Source: Sthenelais limicola (lineage: Eukaryota > Annelida > Polychaeta > Phyllodocida > Sigalionidae). From it: DNA of 64,000 nucleotides. Position 1 is the stretch's first letter; each line of letters opens with the position of its first letter. This document shows, one piece after another, positions 32,302 to 43,646 of this stretch. The position numbers and the translations under genes were made by a program. The stretch lies in the NCBI GenBank assembly GCA_942159475.1, contig OW804095.1, forward strand, positions 91,587,740 to 91,651,739. The letters run 5' to 3'. A model generated the notes under the pieces. That model saw nothing but the letters and a program-made list of their open reading frames with translations. It was not told the origin of the DNA and did no database searches.

Positions 32302-34176
32302 CTACAGAACCAGCCTGAATCTACCACGTCCACCTCCGGAGGAGAAAGTGGCCGAATCAGCACCCGGCGCGGTTGTCTTACGTTGTTGCCAAGCCTGCAA
32401 CGCCTGTACAATCACTTCACTTACATCATCCGAAATTGGTCCGGATTCAGTTAATGAAGATTTCTCCAACAGTTCCGTTACTTGGGCTACGGCTCTGGCG
32501 TTAACTTTCTTCTCACCAAGTCCGCTAGGAGCGGCGGACACAGGTGAGGTCATAGAGTTATGGGGCTCTACACTAATCTCCTGAAGGGTCACAGAATCCA
32601 CATCCTGAGTGCAGCTCTCATAGACTTCTGACCAATGAGCACAATCATTTAGATCGTTTGGCTGTTTGAACCTAATCCAAAGAGCCTGCTTTGGGTCAGA
32701 AAGTCCCTTCAAAAAGGTTCGGATACCCATGGTACGTGAAGTGCTATCCATCACTGTACCAAAGGCATACCTAGCCCTCTTTGCTACCTCATTAGCAAAT
32801 GCTTGACCGTTCTGGCGAGGAGTTTGGCGACATTTAAACAATTCCGCCTCCCTCTTCTCCCTGGAATGTTCACCATAGTTGGCGTCCATATGTGCGACAA
32901 GTTCAGGGAGAGTAACCCCCTGGGGTAGTTCTCCTAACTCGGCAATCTGACACCTGCAACTACTCTTTAGCTGTCTCATGAACATAGCGTCCGTCCAGTT
33001 GTGAGCCTCGGCCACAACCTTCATCTCAGCCAAATGGTGAAGCCAAGTATCCTTAGTGGAATCCCACAATCTGATTGTTCCCAGTTGTGGGCTGATATGT
33101 TCTTCGTCAGTATAGAACGTGTACGAAAAATGAGTATCTGCTGGGTCCGGCCCTGCATAAGTCAGGCCTTGAACCAATGACTTATTTCCATAAGCAGTCT
33201 TCTGGCGACCCGCCGGAAGCAAAGTCAGTGATTGCGAATGCATACCAGTTGGTACACACACAGTAGTGGTACGTAGCCCATCTGGATCAGTTGCTGTAGT
33301 TGAATGAACCGATGCTCTGGGTGTAGTAGCCACTGGAGGTGTAGTACCTACCGGATCTCTTCGGACATAGGTCTCGTTAACGACATGTCCGCGCACATAA
33401 GAGTTGCTTTTCGGAGTAGCAGGCCTCTTAATGCTAGAAATCCCGCCTAGCTCAACTACTTTCTCCCCCTCATCTTTAGGTGAGGACTCGGCTACAGCTG
33501 CAGGCTCGCTTATTGTCACCTGTCTTTGAGCTACAAAATGTCTCGGAGTCAAGAGTTTGTAGGAGTGACCCTCCTGATAACCAGGACCAGCACCCGCATC
33601 AGCAAATGTAGAGGTTGCTGGCTGGATTATCTTCAGAGGAGTCATAGACAGAGCAAGCTTCTCCGCTAAATCCGCTTCGGAATCTAGCAGATGGTTGTGG
33701 AGCCTTGACAAATCGTCTACACGAGACGCCTCCGTTCTCAATTTTTCATTTTCAGTTCTTAGCTCCCTAGTGGTAGCAGAAGCATCCCTAGAAACTTCCT
33801 CTAGGGTACCCTGTAAATCCGAGTTCTGCTCAGTTAACTGATCGACAGATTTACGCATCATAATGAGCTGCTGATGAGAGTTGGTGTAGGCTCTTTTCCA
33901 ACTCATCACCTGAGCCCTTAACATAGATATTTCTATCTCGTCTTCGGATTCAGTATTCTTAGCCGGATCACGGTAACCCCATGGGTCAAACCCAGCAGCG
34001 CCTAGAGTTTCTGGTCCTTTCGGAACAGAATCAGGTGACTTCATACTTGGTGGAGCGGTTTTCCGCCTAGCTCCAATGCCAACTAAATCATCCTTCTCCG
34101 GAGTAGCAACTCTAGACCTTGCAAGGTTGTCCTGTATCTGGGTAGCAACGTCTACCAAAGGTTTAGCGGCTGCCAT
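32302..34176 (-). CDS. gag: gag polyprotein of the minus-strand Gypsy element
   Basis: 624 residues from an ATG 100 bp inside the 5' LTR. The N-terminal third is variable; a coiled coil is visible around LRAQVMSWKRAYTNSHQQLI and STRELRTENEKLRTEASRV. The capsid-like region holds WLHHLAEMKVVAEAHNWTD, LVAHMDANYGEHSREKREAE, FANEVAKRARYAFG and FLKGLSDPKQALWIRF, typical for Gypsy Gag. The nucleocapsid lies just past the stop in another frame (32411-32211) as WFCSEEGHFNSACP. Its first Cys is Gly (codon GGC), leaving an incomplete CCHC knuckle. The long frame is otherwise intact. Confidence 0.88.
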   Translation of the reverse strand: MAAAKPLVDVATQIQDNLARSRVATPEKDDLVGIGARRKTAPPSMKSPDSVPKGPETLGAAGFDPWGYRDPAKNTESEDEIEISMLRAQVMSWKRAYTNSHQQLIMMRKSVDQLTEQNSDLQGTLEEVSRDASATTRELRTENEKLRTEASRVDDLSRLHNHLLDSEADLAEKLALSMTPLKIIQPATSTFADAGAGPGYQEGHSYKLLTPRHFVAQRQVTISEPAAVAESSPKDEGEKVVELGGISSIKRPATPKSNSYVRGHVVNETYVRRDPVGTTPPVATTPRASVHSTTATDPDGLRTTTVCVPTGMHSQSLTLLPAGRQKTAYGNKSLVQGLTYAGPDPADTHFSYTFYTDEEHISPQLGTIRLWDSTKDTWLHHLAEMKVVAEAHNWTDAMFMRQLKSSCRCQIAELGELPQGVTLPELVAHMDANYGEHSREKREAELFKCRQTPRQNGQAFANEVAKRARYAFGTVMDSTSRTMGIRTFLKGLSDPKQALWIRFKQPNDLNDCAHWSEVYESCTQDVDSVTLQEISVEPHNSMTSPVSAAPSGLGEKKVNARAVAQVTELLEKSSLTESGPISDDVSEVIVQALQAWQQRKTTAPGADSATFSSGGGRGRFRLVL

Positions 34177-34257
34177 ACTTTTGATTTTCTCGGAAAATAT
34201 TTCTTGGAACTCAGAAATGAATCTAGTTCACCAATAGAGGTTTGCCCCGCGGCGAGC

Positions 34258-34274
34258 TTTGGTCACGGCACCAA
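34258..34274 (-). promoter_or_regulatory. Primer binding site
   Basis: On the - strand TGGTGCCGTGACCAAAG begins about two bases after the 5' LTR end, the expected PBS position. Confidence 0.7.
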
Positions 34275-34275
34275 T

Positions 34276-34713
34276 TGTAGTGATCTTTCGGATCTGATTC
34301 GCTCAACCACGCCAATAAAAGACTTTTATTGAGCAACACGGGACAAGCTCCCCAACGACCTGACCAGTGGAGGTGGTCCGGCCACCTCATAAATCACGCA
34401 CCAACACAAACATGGTGTCGAATCCGGATGTTGATATGAAACACAAAGAGATGATAAACCTATTCTCGTAAGTCATGAACATAAGTGTGATACAAAAGGC
34501 TTGTACATAACAAGATAAAGAGCGACATATACACAGGGTAAAATAAGAACATTAAGGAAACTTCTTCCTAAAAGGTAAATGTTTATGGTATAAGCTGGTA
34601 CTGCCCACTGGGTTAGTACAAGTGTACCAATCTCAGCGGACAGCACCACACAACAATAAGAATGGACACTACATGTCCCATACCTTTCTTATACAATACC
34701 CAAACCCACTACA
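34276..34713 (-). repeat. 5' LTR of the minus-strand Gypsy element
   Basis: 438 bp, TGTAGTGATC ... CCCACTACA on the + strand, with 7-bp inverted ends. Matches 27042-27505. Confidence 0.94.
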
Positions 34714-34717
34714 CTTC

Positions 34718-35285
34718 TTTAAAAAAATAAACTTCCAAAATTAAAATTTTGAGAACATAAATTATTTTTAATTTTTGGCTTAATTTAAGTCCCTTTAGTC
34801 CTAAATGTGGTCCAAAATCTGGGACAATTTTTTATCCAAAACTTATAACATACAGGTGGTATGCGAAATGTCATTCCAGCCACCTTATTTACACAATGAT
34901 AATGTGTGCCCTCTGGACGATCAATGCAACAAGTAAAGGTGTTGTATTACATCGAAGTCAAGAAACAATAAAATCTGTATATAAAATCACTACTCTATTG
35001 TAAATACAAAGTACTGAATAGATGTAAATAAACTGTAAAAATTCTGTAAATGTTGTGTTGTCCTTCAATTTTCTTGACTTTTAATTCTTCGTAACGTTTC
35101 CTTGAAACTTTCAAGAACTTATTCTTAATAAACATGAACCATCCAACTAGGGAGCTAAGGATCATTGCTACTTCTAGAAGTATCCAAAATATTTCAAAAT
35201 CAAAATTAATTTTTAACACATTTTTCTTTAAATTAAATTTTTAAAGTTATTATCTCCAAACCTTGAAAAAATAATAAACCATGAT
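34718..35285. other. Non-coding AT-rich stretch
   Basis: No supported gene. Confidence 0.45.
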
Positions 35286-35289
35286 CGAC

Positions 35290-37180
35290 AACATCTAGAC
35301 AACATTACAACAAATATACCTATGCAACCCTTCACAGCTAGAAACACCAAATACTTGGATATAAAGATTCTAAAAGAGATATTGGTAAATTTAGATTGGA
35401 CTGAATTTTACTCTCTAAGAGGTATGTAGATGAGGCCTGGGACCTACTGTTCGCCAATATTAATAGGTATGTGGACAGAATGTACCCAGTGAAATGTTTT
35501 AAAAATGTTAGACAATGACCAACCTGGTATGATAAAGAAATTATAATGTTGGGCAAGGATAGGGACAAAGGTTATAAGAGGGCCAAGAAAACGGGGTTAA
35601 CTGAAGACTGGCAGGTTGCGTCAAAAGCCAGAGGTACAGTCAATGAAGCCATTAAGAGAGCCAAAGATAAGTACTTAAAGGAAAAACTTATCGAAAACAA
35701 AGGAGACCCCCATAAATTCTGGGAACTTTTAAAAGCTATATAATATCAGATAAAAAAGTAAAAGACGGAATACGAGAAATAAAGATTATAGATTCAGTAG
35801 GGGAAGTGCTTATTGGAAAAGATGCCTCCAACAAATTAAATGAGTATTTTGTTGAGATCGGTCCTAAGTTAGCTAATAAGTTAGAAACAAAAGCAGGGGA
35901 TGATTGCAATGTCCGAATAGGAGGAAGTAATGAGGAGATGAATGGAAAGGAATTTAAATTCAAACCAGTAACAGACATTAAGGTTGAAATGGCTCTAAAA
36001 AAAGTGGGGAACTATAAAGCATCAGGTATGCAGTTATTACCAACCAAAATATTAAAACCGTGCATGCTAGCATTGAGCAAACAATTTGCACACTTGTATA
36101 ATTTATCAATAGAATTCAAAAAGGTACCATTGGCATTTAAAGATGCGATTGTCACACCGTTATTTAAAGAGGGGGAGAGGGAAGATCCGTGGAATTATAG
36201 GCATATCTCATGTATCACCTTACCAGCGAAAATATTGGAGAGTTGCGTACAGACACAAATATCTTCTTACTTCAACGAAAACTCACTACTGCATGAAAAA
36301 CAATTTGGTTTTAGAGCAGGGAAATCGATAGTGGATGCCCATGACCATTTATTGGAAAAGGTATATAACAATATAAACAATAACAAAACTACAGATTTAA
36401 TATTTTGGACTTCCGGGATAGCCTGTACAATCGGGGAGTATTGAAGGATTACAAAATGACTTGAATTGTATTGTTGAATGGTGTAGAGTGAACAAAATAT
36501 CACTGAATATTAATAAATGCAAAATAGTCACTATATGTACAAAACCGACAGTGAGTAAGGCCCAATATTTTTTCGGGGAGCAACCGCTGGAGTCAGCAAA
36601 CGAATATATAAATATTTGGGTATAGAATTGGATCGACAGCTGAATTATAAAAAAATTCCTTGATAGGAAATGCAACATGGTGAGAAATAAAATAAGAGGC
36701 TTATCCAAATTGTACGGAATCTGCCAGAAAGATACATTGATGTTACTCTACAAAAAACAACAATATTGCCTCATATAGATTATGGGGATGTTTTTTTATG
36801 GTTCAGCTGCACAGGGTTACTTGAGAAGACCACAGTCACTGCAGAACTCTGCATTTAAAATTATATTGAAACTCCCAAGAATGACTAGTACCAAGCAAAC
36901 TCATGTTAAATTAAATATGCCAACGCTGAACACAAGAAGGGGTATGCATATGTTGGGGAGGGCCTTTACTAGGGTTGAAGAAGGGAAGAACATTGATGAA
37001 AGAAAAGTATGTCTATGGAGTCTGACAAAAGGCAAAAAAATAGTTGTATGGTAACAGCCGGAAGAAATGAACTCTTGTTAGTCTCATAATGGTATGTCAA
37101 CCAATTTGTCTTCCTCTTACATAACCTACAATTATCCATTGTACTCCATTAAAGACAAATAAAAACATCTTAATCTTAAT
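35290..37180 (+). pseudogene. LINE retrotransposon, 5'-truncated, RT core deleted
   Basis: Starts in the spacer between endonuclease and RT (PTWYDKEI, KDRDKGYKRAKKTG near 35520-35600), then the RT N-terminus (MALKKVGNYKASGMQLLPTK, PWNYRHISCITLPAKILE, KQFGFRAGKSIVDAHDHLLE). After TTDLIF at about 36405 the sequence jumps to GLQNDLNCIVEWCRVNKISLNI, which normally comes after the YADD motif. Motifs A to C are therefore deleted. The C-terminal domain is at 36600-37054. It ends near 37140-37188 with AATAAA-like sequence and a short CTTAAT-type repeat tail, as in several LINE clades. Confidence 0.85.
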
Positions 37181-37189
37181 CTTAAAAAT

Positions 37190-37774
37190 CCGCATTTATA
37201 TTTCATAGACGAAATCCTTTCCTGCGTTTTCTCTAGGCTTTCAAATTCGTGTATAAACATTTTAACAACATCAGTATATACACTCTCCCGCGCACCGTAC
37301 CCGCGCGATACGGAGCGGCAAGCTTTTTCGTCTTCAGTGTGACGATTTTTGTCTACCGAGCACCGCGAACGCTACTGGTGAACTGTGGTGACGAAATTGC
37401 CTGAACTTCTGATACGAAAAACGGTGTTTTGAATCACGGAGACGAAATATGATATGCTCCGTATTCGCGCTCCGTTTTTCGTATTGAGTTTTGGATGCAC
37501 GATAGGAGGAGTTCATTGGAGGAGGTTGGTTAACTTAATATAGGAGCAATGTCACACATTTAAGTTTTAACACTTGTCTTGTTAATGCCCCTTTTCGCTC
37601 ACCCATACTCAGGGGGTGTGGCATCATTTTCACACATTTGAAAGCTAAGGTGAAACTTAAAGAGAGATTATTGTGTGTTCAGAAATCGCCACAATTGTTA
37701 CAAGGTGAATTATTTAAAAAAAGTTTTTATAAGCAAATATTAAGTACATGTAATAATGGGTAATAACGTTAATA
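37190..37774. other. Non-coding sequence
   Basis: No supported gene. CG-containing palindromic words lie near 37290-37500. Confidence 0.4.
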
Positions 37775-38079
37775 ATACATGTTGCCTGTTTGGCTTTCCA
37801 CTAGACACTAAAAGGTGGCAAGAGTTTGCTTGGGCTTTTATACTTTGTGAAAACAGGCCACGCCCACTTTTATGGTTTGAGTCGTCCTATTCCCCCGTCC
37901 ACCATACCGCACACTTTTTGATTGCTTATAATTATAAATAAGTTAAGTAATAACCACATATCAGGCGATTATGTGTGAGAAGGTTACTTTAGGTGGAAAT
38001 CCACTGTCAGATTTTATTCTTAAACATGAAGCATGTGATAAAACTATCTTAGAATATAATTTGAAACGTTTGTGTTTAA

Positions 38080-39405
38080 CCCCTTCAACCCCAGCCTCCC
38101 CAGGGGAATTTGGGGGTAAATTTCCTACAATTAATATGCATATATCTGAATAAAAAATACAATTTAACACTTTGTTTCACCATAAGATATATATACCACC
38201 TTGAAGCACTTCCCATAGAGATCCCGAATTTGAAATGGTTATGTACTAAAAATCGGTTACCATGGCAACGCATAGTTTCATTAAAATAATTATTTTAGTC
38301 TTGGTTTCATTCAAATATTTTTTGATATATGATTTAAATGATATTGTATCTAGATTGGTTATGTCACTAGGAACATTTTGATACCAAACACATCAGGGGA
38401 ATCCCAAAGGTTGTCTTGGAAACATCATACAATCATACCTACCCCTATAGGGTTAACCAGAATACCATTATAGAGAAGGTATGAAAATAGATACCACTGT
38501 ATTCAATTTGACAATTTTCCTACTTAGTAGGGATTTTTCAATTTTTTGTGTTGCTCAAGTCAATCTTAATGATTCTCCTATTCAATTGAATTAGTTTTTA
38601 CAACATTATATGAGTCTGTTACCATAGCAACCAAATGAAAACACATGAATTGAAAAATTAAGGAAATTTTCTATTTTTGGTTGCCATGGTAACAGGACTA
38701 CCCCAATTTGGAAATAAATTATATCTCTGAATTCTCCTTGGTAAGACCTTTCTTCTGATACCACACTTGCCTATATCAGGTGATTTCTGAAAAATCATTA
38801 TTTTTCTGGGAGAAGTTAGCCTAGGGTATATATCCTAAGTCGTTTCCATGGTTACTATTGACAAACATAGAAAAAAAGAAATTTGTACAACTAATTTTGG
38901 TGTGCTTGGCAAGAATTGAGAGTTTCAGCAAATTTGGGTGAATGTTTTAATGAGAATTAATCATTTCAATTTATAAATAATTTTGAGTGAAAATTGATGT
39001 ATTTGATCAAAATCTGTTTCCATGGAAACGGTTTTTCGAGTAGAACTATATTTTTTCTTGAGAAATATGAAGGTACCACAGACCTTCAAATCTAATGGTT
39101 TTGTAAGGACAAATTCCTCAAAATAGCTAAATACAAACAGGAAAAGTGACAAAAATAAGCCCTAAATTGTTACATTGTTTCCATGGTTACCATTCTAGCC
39201 CCATTGAGTTGCCATGGAAAAAAAGACTGGGGAATTAATTTCCATGATGTATGCTTTATAATGATACTAAATACTCTATAATACATAGTTACCCAAAATT
39301 TCTATCACTATGTCAAATTTGGTAAAATTTGCCCAAATGGGCAAAAATGGGCAAGATTTGCCCACGTGGGGCTGGCAACAATTGTTGCCAGTGGGGGTGA
39401 AGGGG
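38080..39405 (+). mobile_element. piggyBac-like non-autonomous TTAA element
   Basis: 1326 bp with ends CCCCTTCAACCCC and GGGGGTGAAGGGG (12 of 13 bp inverted match), flanked by TTAA (38076-38079, 39406-39409). The second tandem copy has a single TTAA at 40715-40718 and no insert, the exact empty site. CCC-starting ends at TTAA are characteristic of piggyBac. No transposase is encoded. It contains seven RFX X-box-like palindromes and a 20-bp palindrome at 39372-39391. Confidence 0.92.
38256..39221. promoter_or_regulatory. Cluster of seven RFX X-box-like motifs
   Basis: GTTACCATGGCAAC (38256), GTTACCATAGCAAC (38618), GTTGCCATGGTAAC (38680), GTTTCCATGGTTAC (38842), GTTTCCATGGAAAC (39016), GTTTCCATGGTTAC (39177) and GTTGCCATGGAAA (39208). 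The first three fit the RFX consensus GTNRCC-N0-3-RGYAAC closely. RFX factors control ciliary genes in animals; binding here is inference. Confidence 0.6.
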
Positions 39406-40028
39406 TTAATTAAAAGAAAAATCGCTTTCAACATGATTAAGCAAGCTTTAAGGGGTTCGTTAACAGATGCTATAGTAAATGACTGTTTAGCTTGATATGT
39501 GCTATAACAAGTGATGTAAGTGGCGACGCCCTGGGCGACAGACAAAGCCAGTGAATGGCCCAGAGAAAGCTAGGGAATGGTCGCCCAGTAAGTCAGCTTG
39601 TTGAAGATTAATATTGGTTAGGCTATAAAACCTTGTGTGAATGTGGATAGAGGAGGACTCTTGCCTTGCTCTACTATTGTACCAACATTGTGGCGAATAC
39701 AATTACATTGAAAGCAAGAAAATGTCTTTATTCTTCATTTATTCCTTACCAAGTGATTGCTGAAAATAACTATTAGAATAGAGAAACCTATACTAAAACA
39801 TGATAAAGGAGAGAGAAATAAAAAAATATAGACATTAACGGTAGGAGAGCTCTCTTGCAACTGAGCGGACAACATTCATGCCAAGCTATTAGACAGGGGT
39901 GGGCGGTTCATACATAGAACCGAGGCGCCCTCTGTTTGGACTGAACTCTTCGGAATAATACATTGGAGATATTTGGGAAAGTTAATCACAGATCACTGTT
40001 TGGACTGGACTATTGGGATTAATACATT

Positions 40029-40085
40029 GAAGATATTGAGGAGAATGGGGAAAATACGCTATCCCCCATTCTCCTCAATATCTTC
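40029..40085 (+). repeat. Perfect 22-bp hairpin, first copy
   Basis: Arms 40029-40050 and 40064-40085 are perfect inverse repeats (GAAGATATTGAGGAGAATGG...), with a 13-base loop. Confidence 0.9.
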
Positions 40086-40413
40086 AGTTGCAGTAATGTT
40101 AATCATTATTTCAAGTTTGATAATTGTCATGAAGAAATAATTAATTAATTTAATAAAGAAAAGCATTTAAGAAAGAAAAAAATATTTTTCTGTGATAACA
40201 AGACATCGGATAAAATGCATACAATCGTTGTTAGTTGATATGATATGAAAGAAATGAAAGATAGCAAGTTGTAGAATAAGACGATATACATGAATTATTC
40301 ATGAATATTTTTGTGTTTTTTCCTATGTTTCATGCATATCAAAGTAAGAAGTTTATATTGTCATATAGACAGCATTTAACCCCTCCAAACGTGCTTAAAA
40401 TGCACCAGAGAGG

Positions 40414-41722
40414 ATACATGTTGCCTGTTTGGCTTTCCACTAGACACTAAAAGGTGGCAAGAGTTTGCTTGGGCTTTTATACTTTGTGAAAACAGGCCAC
40501 GCCCACTTTTATGGTTTGAGTCGTCCTATTCCCCCGTCCACCATACCGCACACTTTTTGATTGCTTATAATTATAAATAAGTTAAGTAATAACCACATAT
40601 CAGGCGATTATGTGTGAGAAGGTTACTTTAGGTGGAAATCCACTGTCAGATTTTATTCTTAAACATGAAGCATGTGATAAAACTATCTTAGAATATAATT
40701 TGAAACGTTTGTGTTTAATTAAAAGAAAAATCGCTTTCAACATGATTAAGCAAGCTTTAAGGGGTTCGTTAACAGATGCTATAGTAAATGACTGTTTAGC
40801 TTGATATGTGCTATAACAAGTGATGTAAGTGGCGACGCCCTGGGCGACAGACAAAGCCAGTGAATGGCCCAGAGAAAGCTAGGGAATGGTCGCCCAGTAA
40901 GTCAGCTTGTTGAAGATTAATATTGGTTAGGCTATAAAACCTTGTGTGAATGTGGATAGAGGAGGACTCTTGCCTTGCTCTACTATTGTACCAACATTGT
41001 GGCGAATACAATTACATTGAAAGCAAGAAAATGTCTTTATTCTTCATTTATTCCTTACCAAGTGATTGCTGAAAATAACTATTAGAATAGAGAAACCTAT
41101 ACTAAAACATGATAAAGGAGAGAGAAATAAAAAAATATAGACATTAACGGTAGGAGAGCTCTCTTGCAACTGAGCGGACAACATTCATGCCAAGCTATTA
41201 GACAGGGGTGGGCGGTTCATACATAGAACCGAGGCGCCCTCTGTTTGGACTGAACTCTTCGGAATAATACATTGGAGATATTTGGGAAAGTTAATCACAG
41301 ATCACTGTTTGGACTGGACTATTGGGATTAATACATTGAAGATATTGAGGAGAATGGGGAAAATACGCTATCCCCCATTCTCCTCAATATCTTCAGTTGC
41401 AGTAATGTTAATCATTATTTCAAGTTTGATAATTGTCATGAAGAAATAATTAATTAATTTAATAAAGAAAAGCATTTAAGAAAGAAAAAAATATTTTTCT
41501 GTGATAACAAGACATCGGATAAAATGCATACAATCGTTGTTAGTTGATATGATATGAAAGAAATGAAAGATAGCAAGTTGTAGAATAAGACGATATACAT
41601 GAATTATTCATGAATATTTTTGTGTTTTTTCCTATGTTTCATGCATATCAAAGTAAGAAGTTTATATTGTCATATAGACAGCATTTAACCCCTCCAAACG
41701 TGCTTAAAATGCACCAGAGAGG
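40414..41722 (+). repeat. Tandem duplication, second copy (intact unit)
   Basis: 1309 bp, directly abutting copy one, uninterrupted at 40715-40718 where copy one carries the TTAA element. Confidence 0.93.
41338..41394 (+). repeat. Perfect 22-bp hairpin, second copy
   Basis: Same hairpin as 40029-40085, shifted by 1309 bp. Confidence 0.88.
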
Positions 41723-41819
41723 AAGGAAAACCCTCTGGCTTCTGGGGATCCCACGCTTCATGGGCTGGGATACAGATGCCAACTTTTTTAATGCCTCCCG
41801 CATTTTGATTTCCAGAATT

Positions 41820-41970
41820 TGGCAGGTCTGTGAAAGTCCCTCTGTTTACCGCAGGCGATTTAATAACTCAAACGAATCATAAAAATATATCTTGCAACTG
41901 CATTCTATGTCTATTATATGCGAATGCAGGACTAGTTCTGCACGCTTCCCGGACAATGCTAGGTTACACC
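41820..41970 (+). repeat. Dispersed repeat, copy A
   Basis: Shares AGGCGATTT, AATCATAAAAATATATCTTGCA and GCACGCTTCC words in the same order with 51065-51190. Confidence 0.65.
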
Positions 41971-43349
41971 TTGGGCCAGCCAATTCGCCCGCTACAGAAA
42001 GCTGTGTTTGCAGTAGCTATATATAGCCCATTGTTTTAAACCCCTGGTATGAAAACAAGCTGTTTCTAGGTCAAGTTAAATTGCGCAACACTCCTACTGG
42101 ACATTTGGAAAGCTAACATTCGAAATAGCTGGGCCTACCCTGAAATAGGGAGAGATTCTGCCAGCGAAATTCTACTCATTCTTTTTATATTATCACCGAT
42201 ATTTCCAAACGAATAATATACTTTTGATGGAAAGAAATATTGTGTGATCTCTAAGAAAAGTGGACAATGTGACTGTCTCAATTAAGATACAGCCACGAGT
42301 TAGCCAGTATTTGGACTAGGGTGGTTACTGAGACATACAAGGCAAACAACTCAGAAGGGAACATCAGTATTCCAATGCTTTTCCAGTACTAAGAACCTTA
42401 GGTAAGTAATGTATTCTGTGATATATTGTATACACTTTAATTGAGCAACGTGGGTAGGGAACTAAGAGAGGTACTGAGGGTGGTACATAGAGAACAATTC
42501 GAAGCTAGGGCTATCCAGTCAAAACGGAGCTGTCAAAACGGCCCCCAATGCACTATGTAATGAAATGATTTGTAATGGCATTGGAAATATTATATTGGAA
42601 CCGTGTAGGGTTCATAAGGCCATTTTCATAATATTAGGCTGAGTCCTGACCGTCAAGTTTTTAAAAAAAAATTATGCTTGCCGCGTAACGTTCGCATAGA
42701 GATAATCAACATAGAGATAATCAACATAGAAGGTTATATTTTATATCACCGAAACCGTAAAGATGTCAGCATCATGGTGGTAACCGTGGTTTTTGAATTA
42801 CCCAAATCGGATGAAAACTAATGCGACTGTGGCACGATAAATATATTTCTATTTTTTAAAATGTCACAATATTTGATGGCGATGGAATTTTTCTAAATTA
42901 ATACTTCCAGTGTAAGGTCTGTGGAGGGAAAGCTATTTCTGCTAGAAAGGTATATTAAATACCAAACAAAGCGCGAAAATGTCAGCATTATGATGTAATT
43001 TAAGTTATGAAAATCGTTAGACCAGGCCAGTGGCCAAACACTGACCAAATAAAAGTATTTGGTCAATTCCAGATTTTTTTTTGCAATTTTGGTAAAAATT
43101 AAAAAATACTTTAGTTATTTTCATACTTATCGGGGAGAAAGGACTTACACCAGGTTATATGACTATAACAACCTGGGTCCATTTAGTAATAATCCAGAGA
43201 TAAAGATGTAAACTTTTAGTACCTTTTCTTGAAAAGATATGTTCAAAGCATGAGCACCTTTTTTTCTTGTATCTATGGTTTATTTTCTTAAAATTCCATC
43301 GGCGTTGCCAGCGAATACACATTTCCATATTAATTTATTTCAAAGATGT
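41971..43349. other. Non-coding sequence with a consensus splice donor
   Basis: No open gene. TTAG|GTAAGT at 42398-42407 is a perfect donor and could end a non-coding 5' exon of the gene whose exons lie at 44351 and 44695. This is speculative. Confidence 0.3.
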
Positions 43350-43646
43350 CTCCATTCCACCATCTCTTCCCCTCCCCGATCGACCTCTCCCTCCCCTCTT
43401 CTCTTTCACTCTCCCTGTTTCTTCCTCTCCCTCCCCTCCTCTCTGCCAACGTTTTTTCTTCCCCCTCCCCTGCTTTCTCTCTCTCACCCTTTCTCTTTTT
43501 CTCCCTCCCCTTCCCCTCTCCCAACCCCACTTCCTCATCCCCACTCCCTTCCCTCTCCCTCATGCCCTCTTTCATCATCTTCCTCCCCTTGCTCTCTCCT
43601 ATTCCCCCCCCCCCCCACCCTCTCCCTTCCCTCTGCTCTCTCCCTC
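43350..43646 (+). repeat. CT-rich low-complexity tract
   Basis: Pyrimidine-rich CCTCTCCCT sequence; all long open frames in it are compositional. Confidence 0.9.

Larger units (their letters stand above)
27042..34713 (-). mobile_element. Complete Ty3/Gypsy LTR retrotransposon, minus strand, inactive
   Basis: 7.67 kb bounded by LTRs at 27042-27505 and 34276-34713 and by the 4-bp target duplication CTTC (27038-27041, 34714-34717). Inside, on the - strand, are PBS, gag, protease, RT, RNase H, integrase, a coiled-coil tail and the PPT. The LTRs differ by roughly a dozen substitutions plus a 28-bp indel. Multiple frameshifts and lost catalytic residues (see parts) make it non-autonomous. Confidence 0.96.
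37775..40413 (+). repeat. Tandem duplication, first copy (interrupted by a TTAA element)
   Basis: Bases 37775-38079 plus 39410-40413 (1309 bp together) equal 40414-41722, apparently base for base. The unit contains GGCTATAAAACC (about 39620), a possible core promoter, and a strong hairpin at 40029-40085. Small open frames within it are duplicated and have no domain. It could be an unrecognised LTR or non-autonomous element. Confidence 0.9.
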
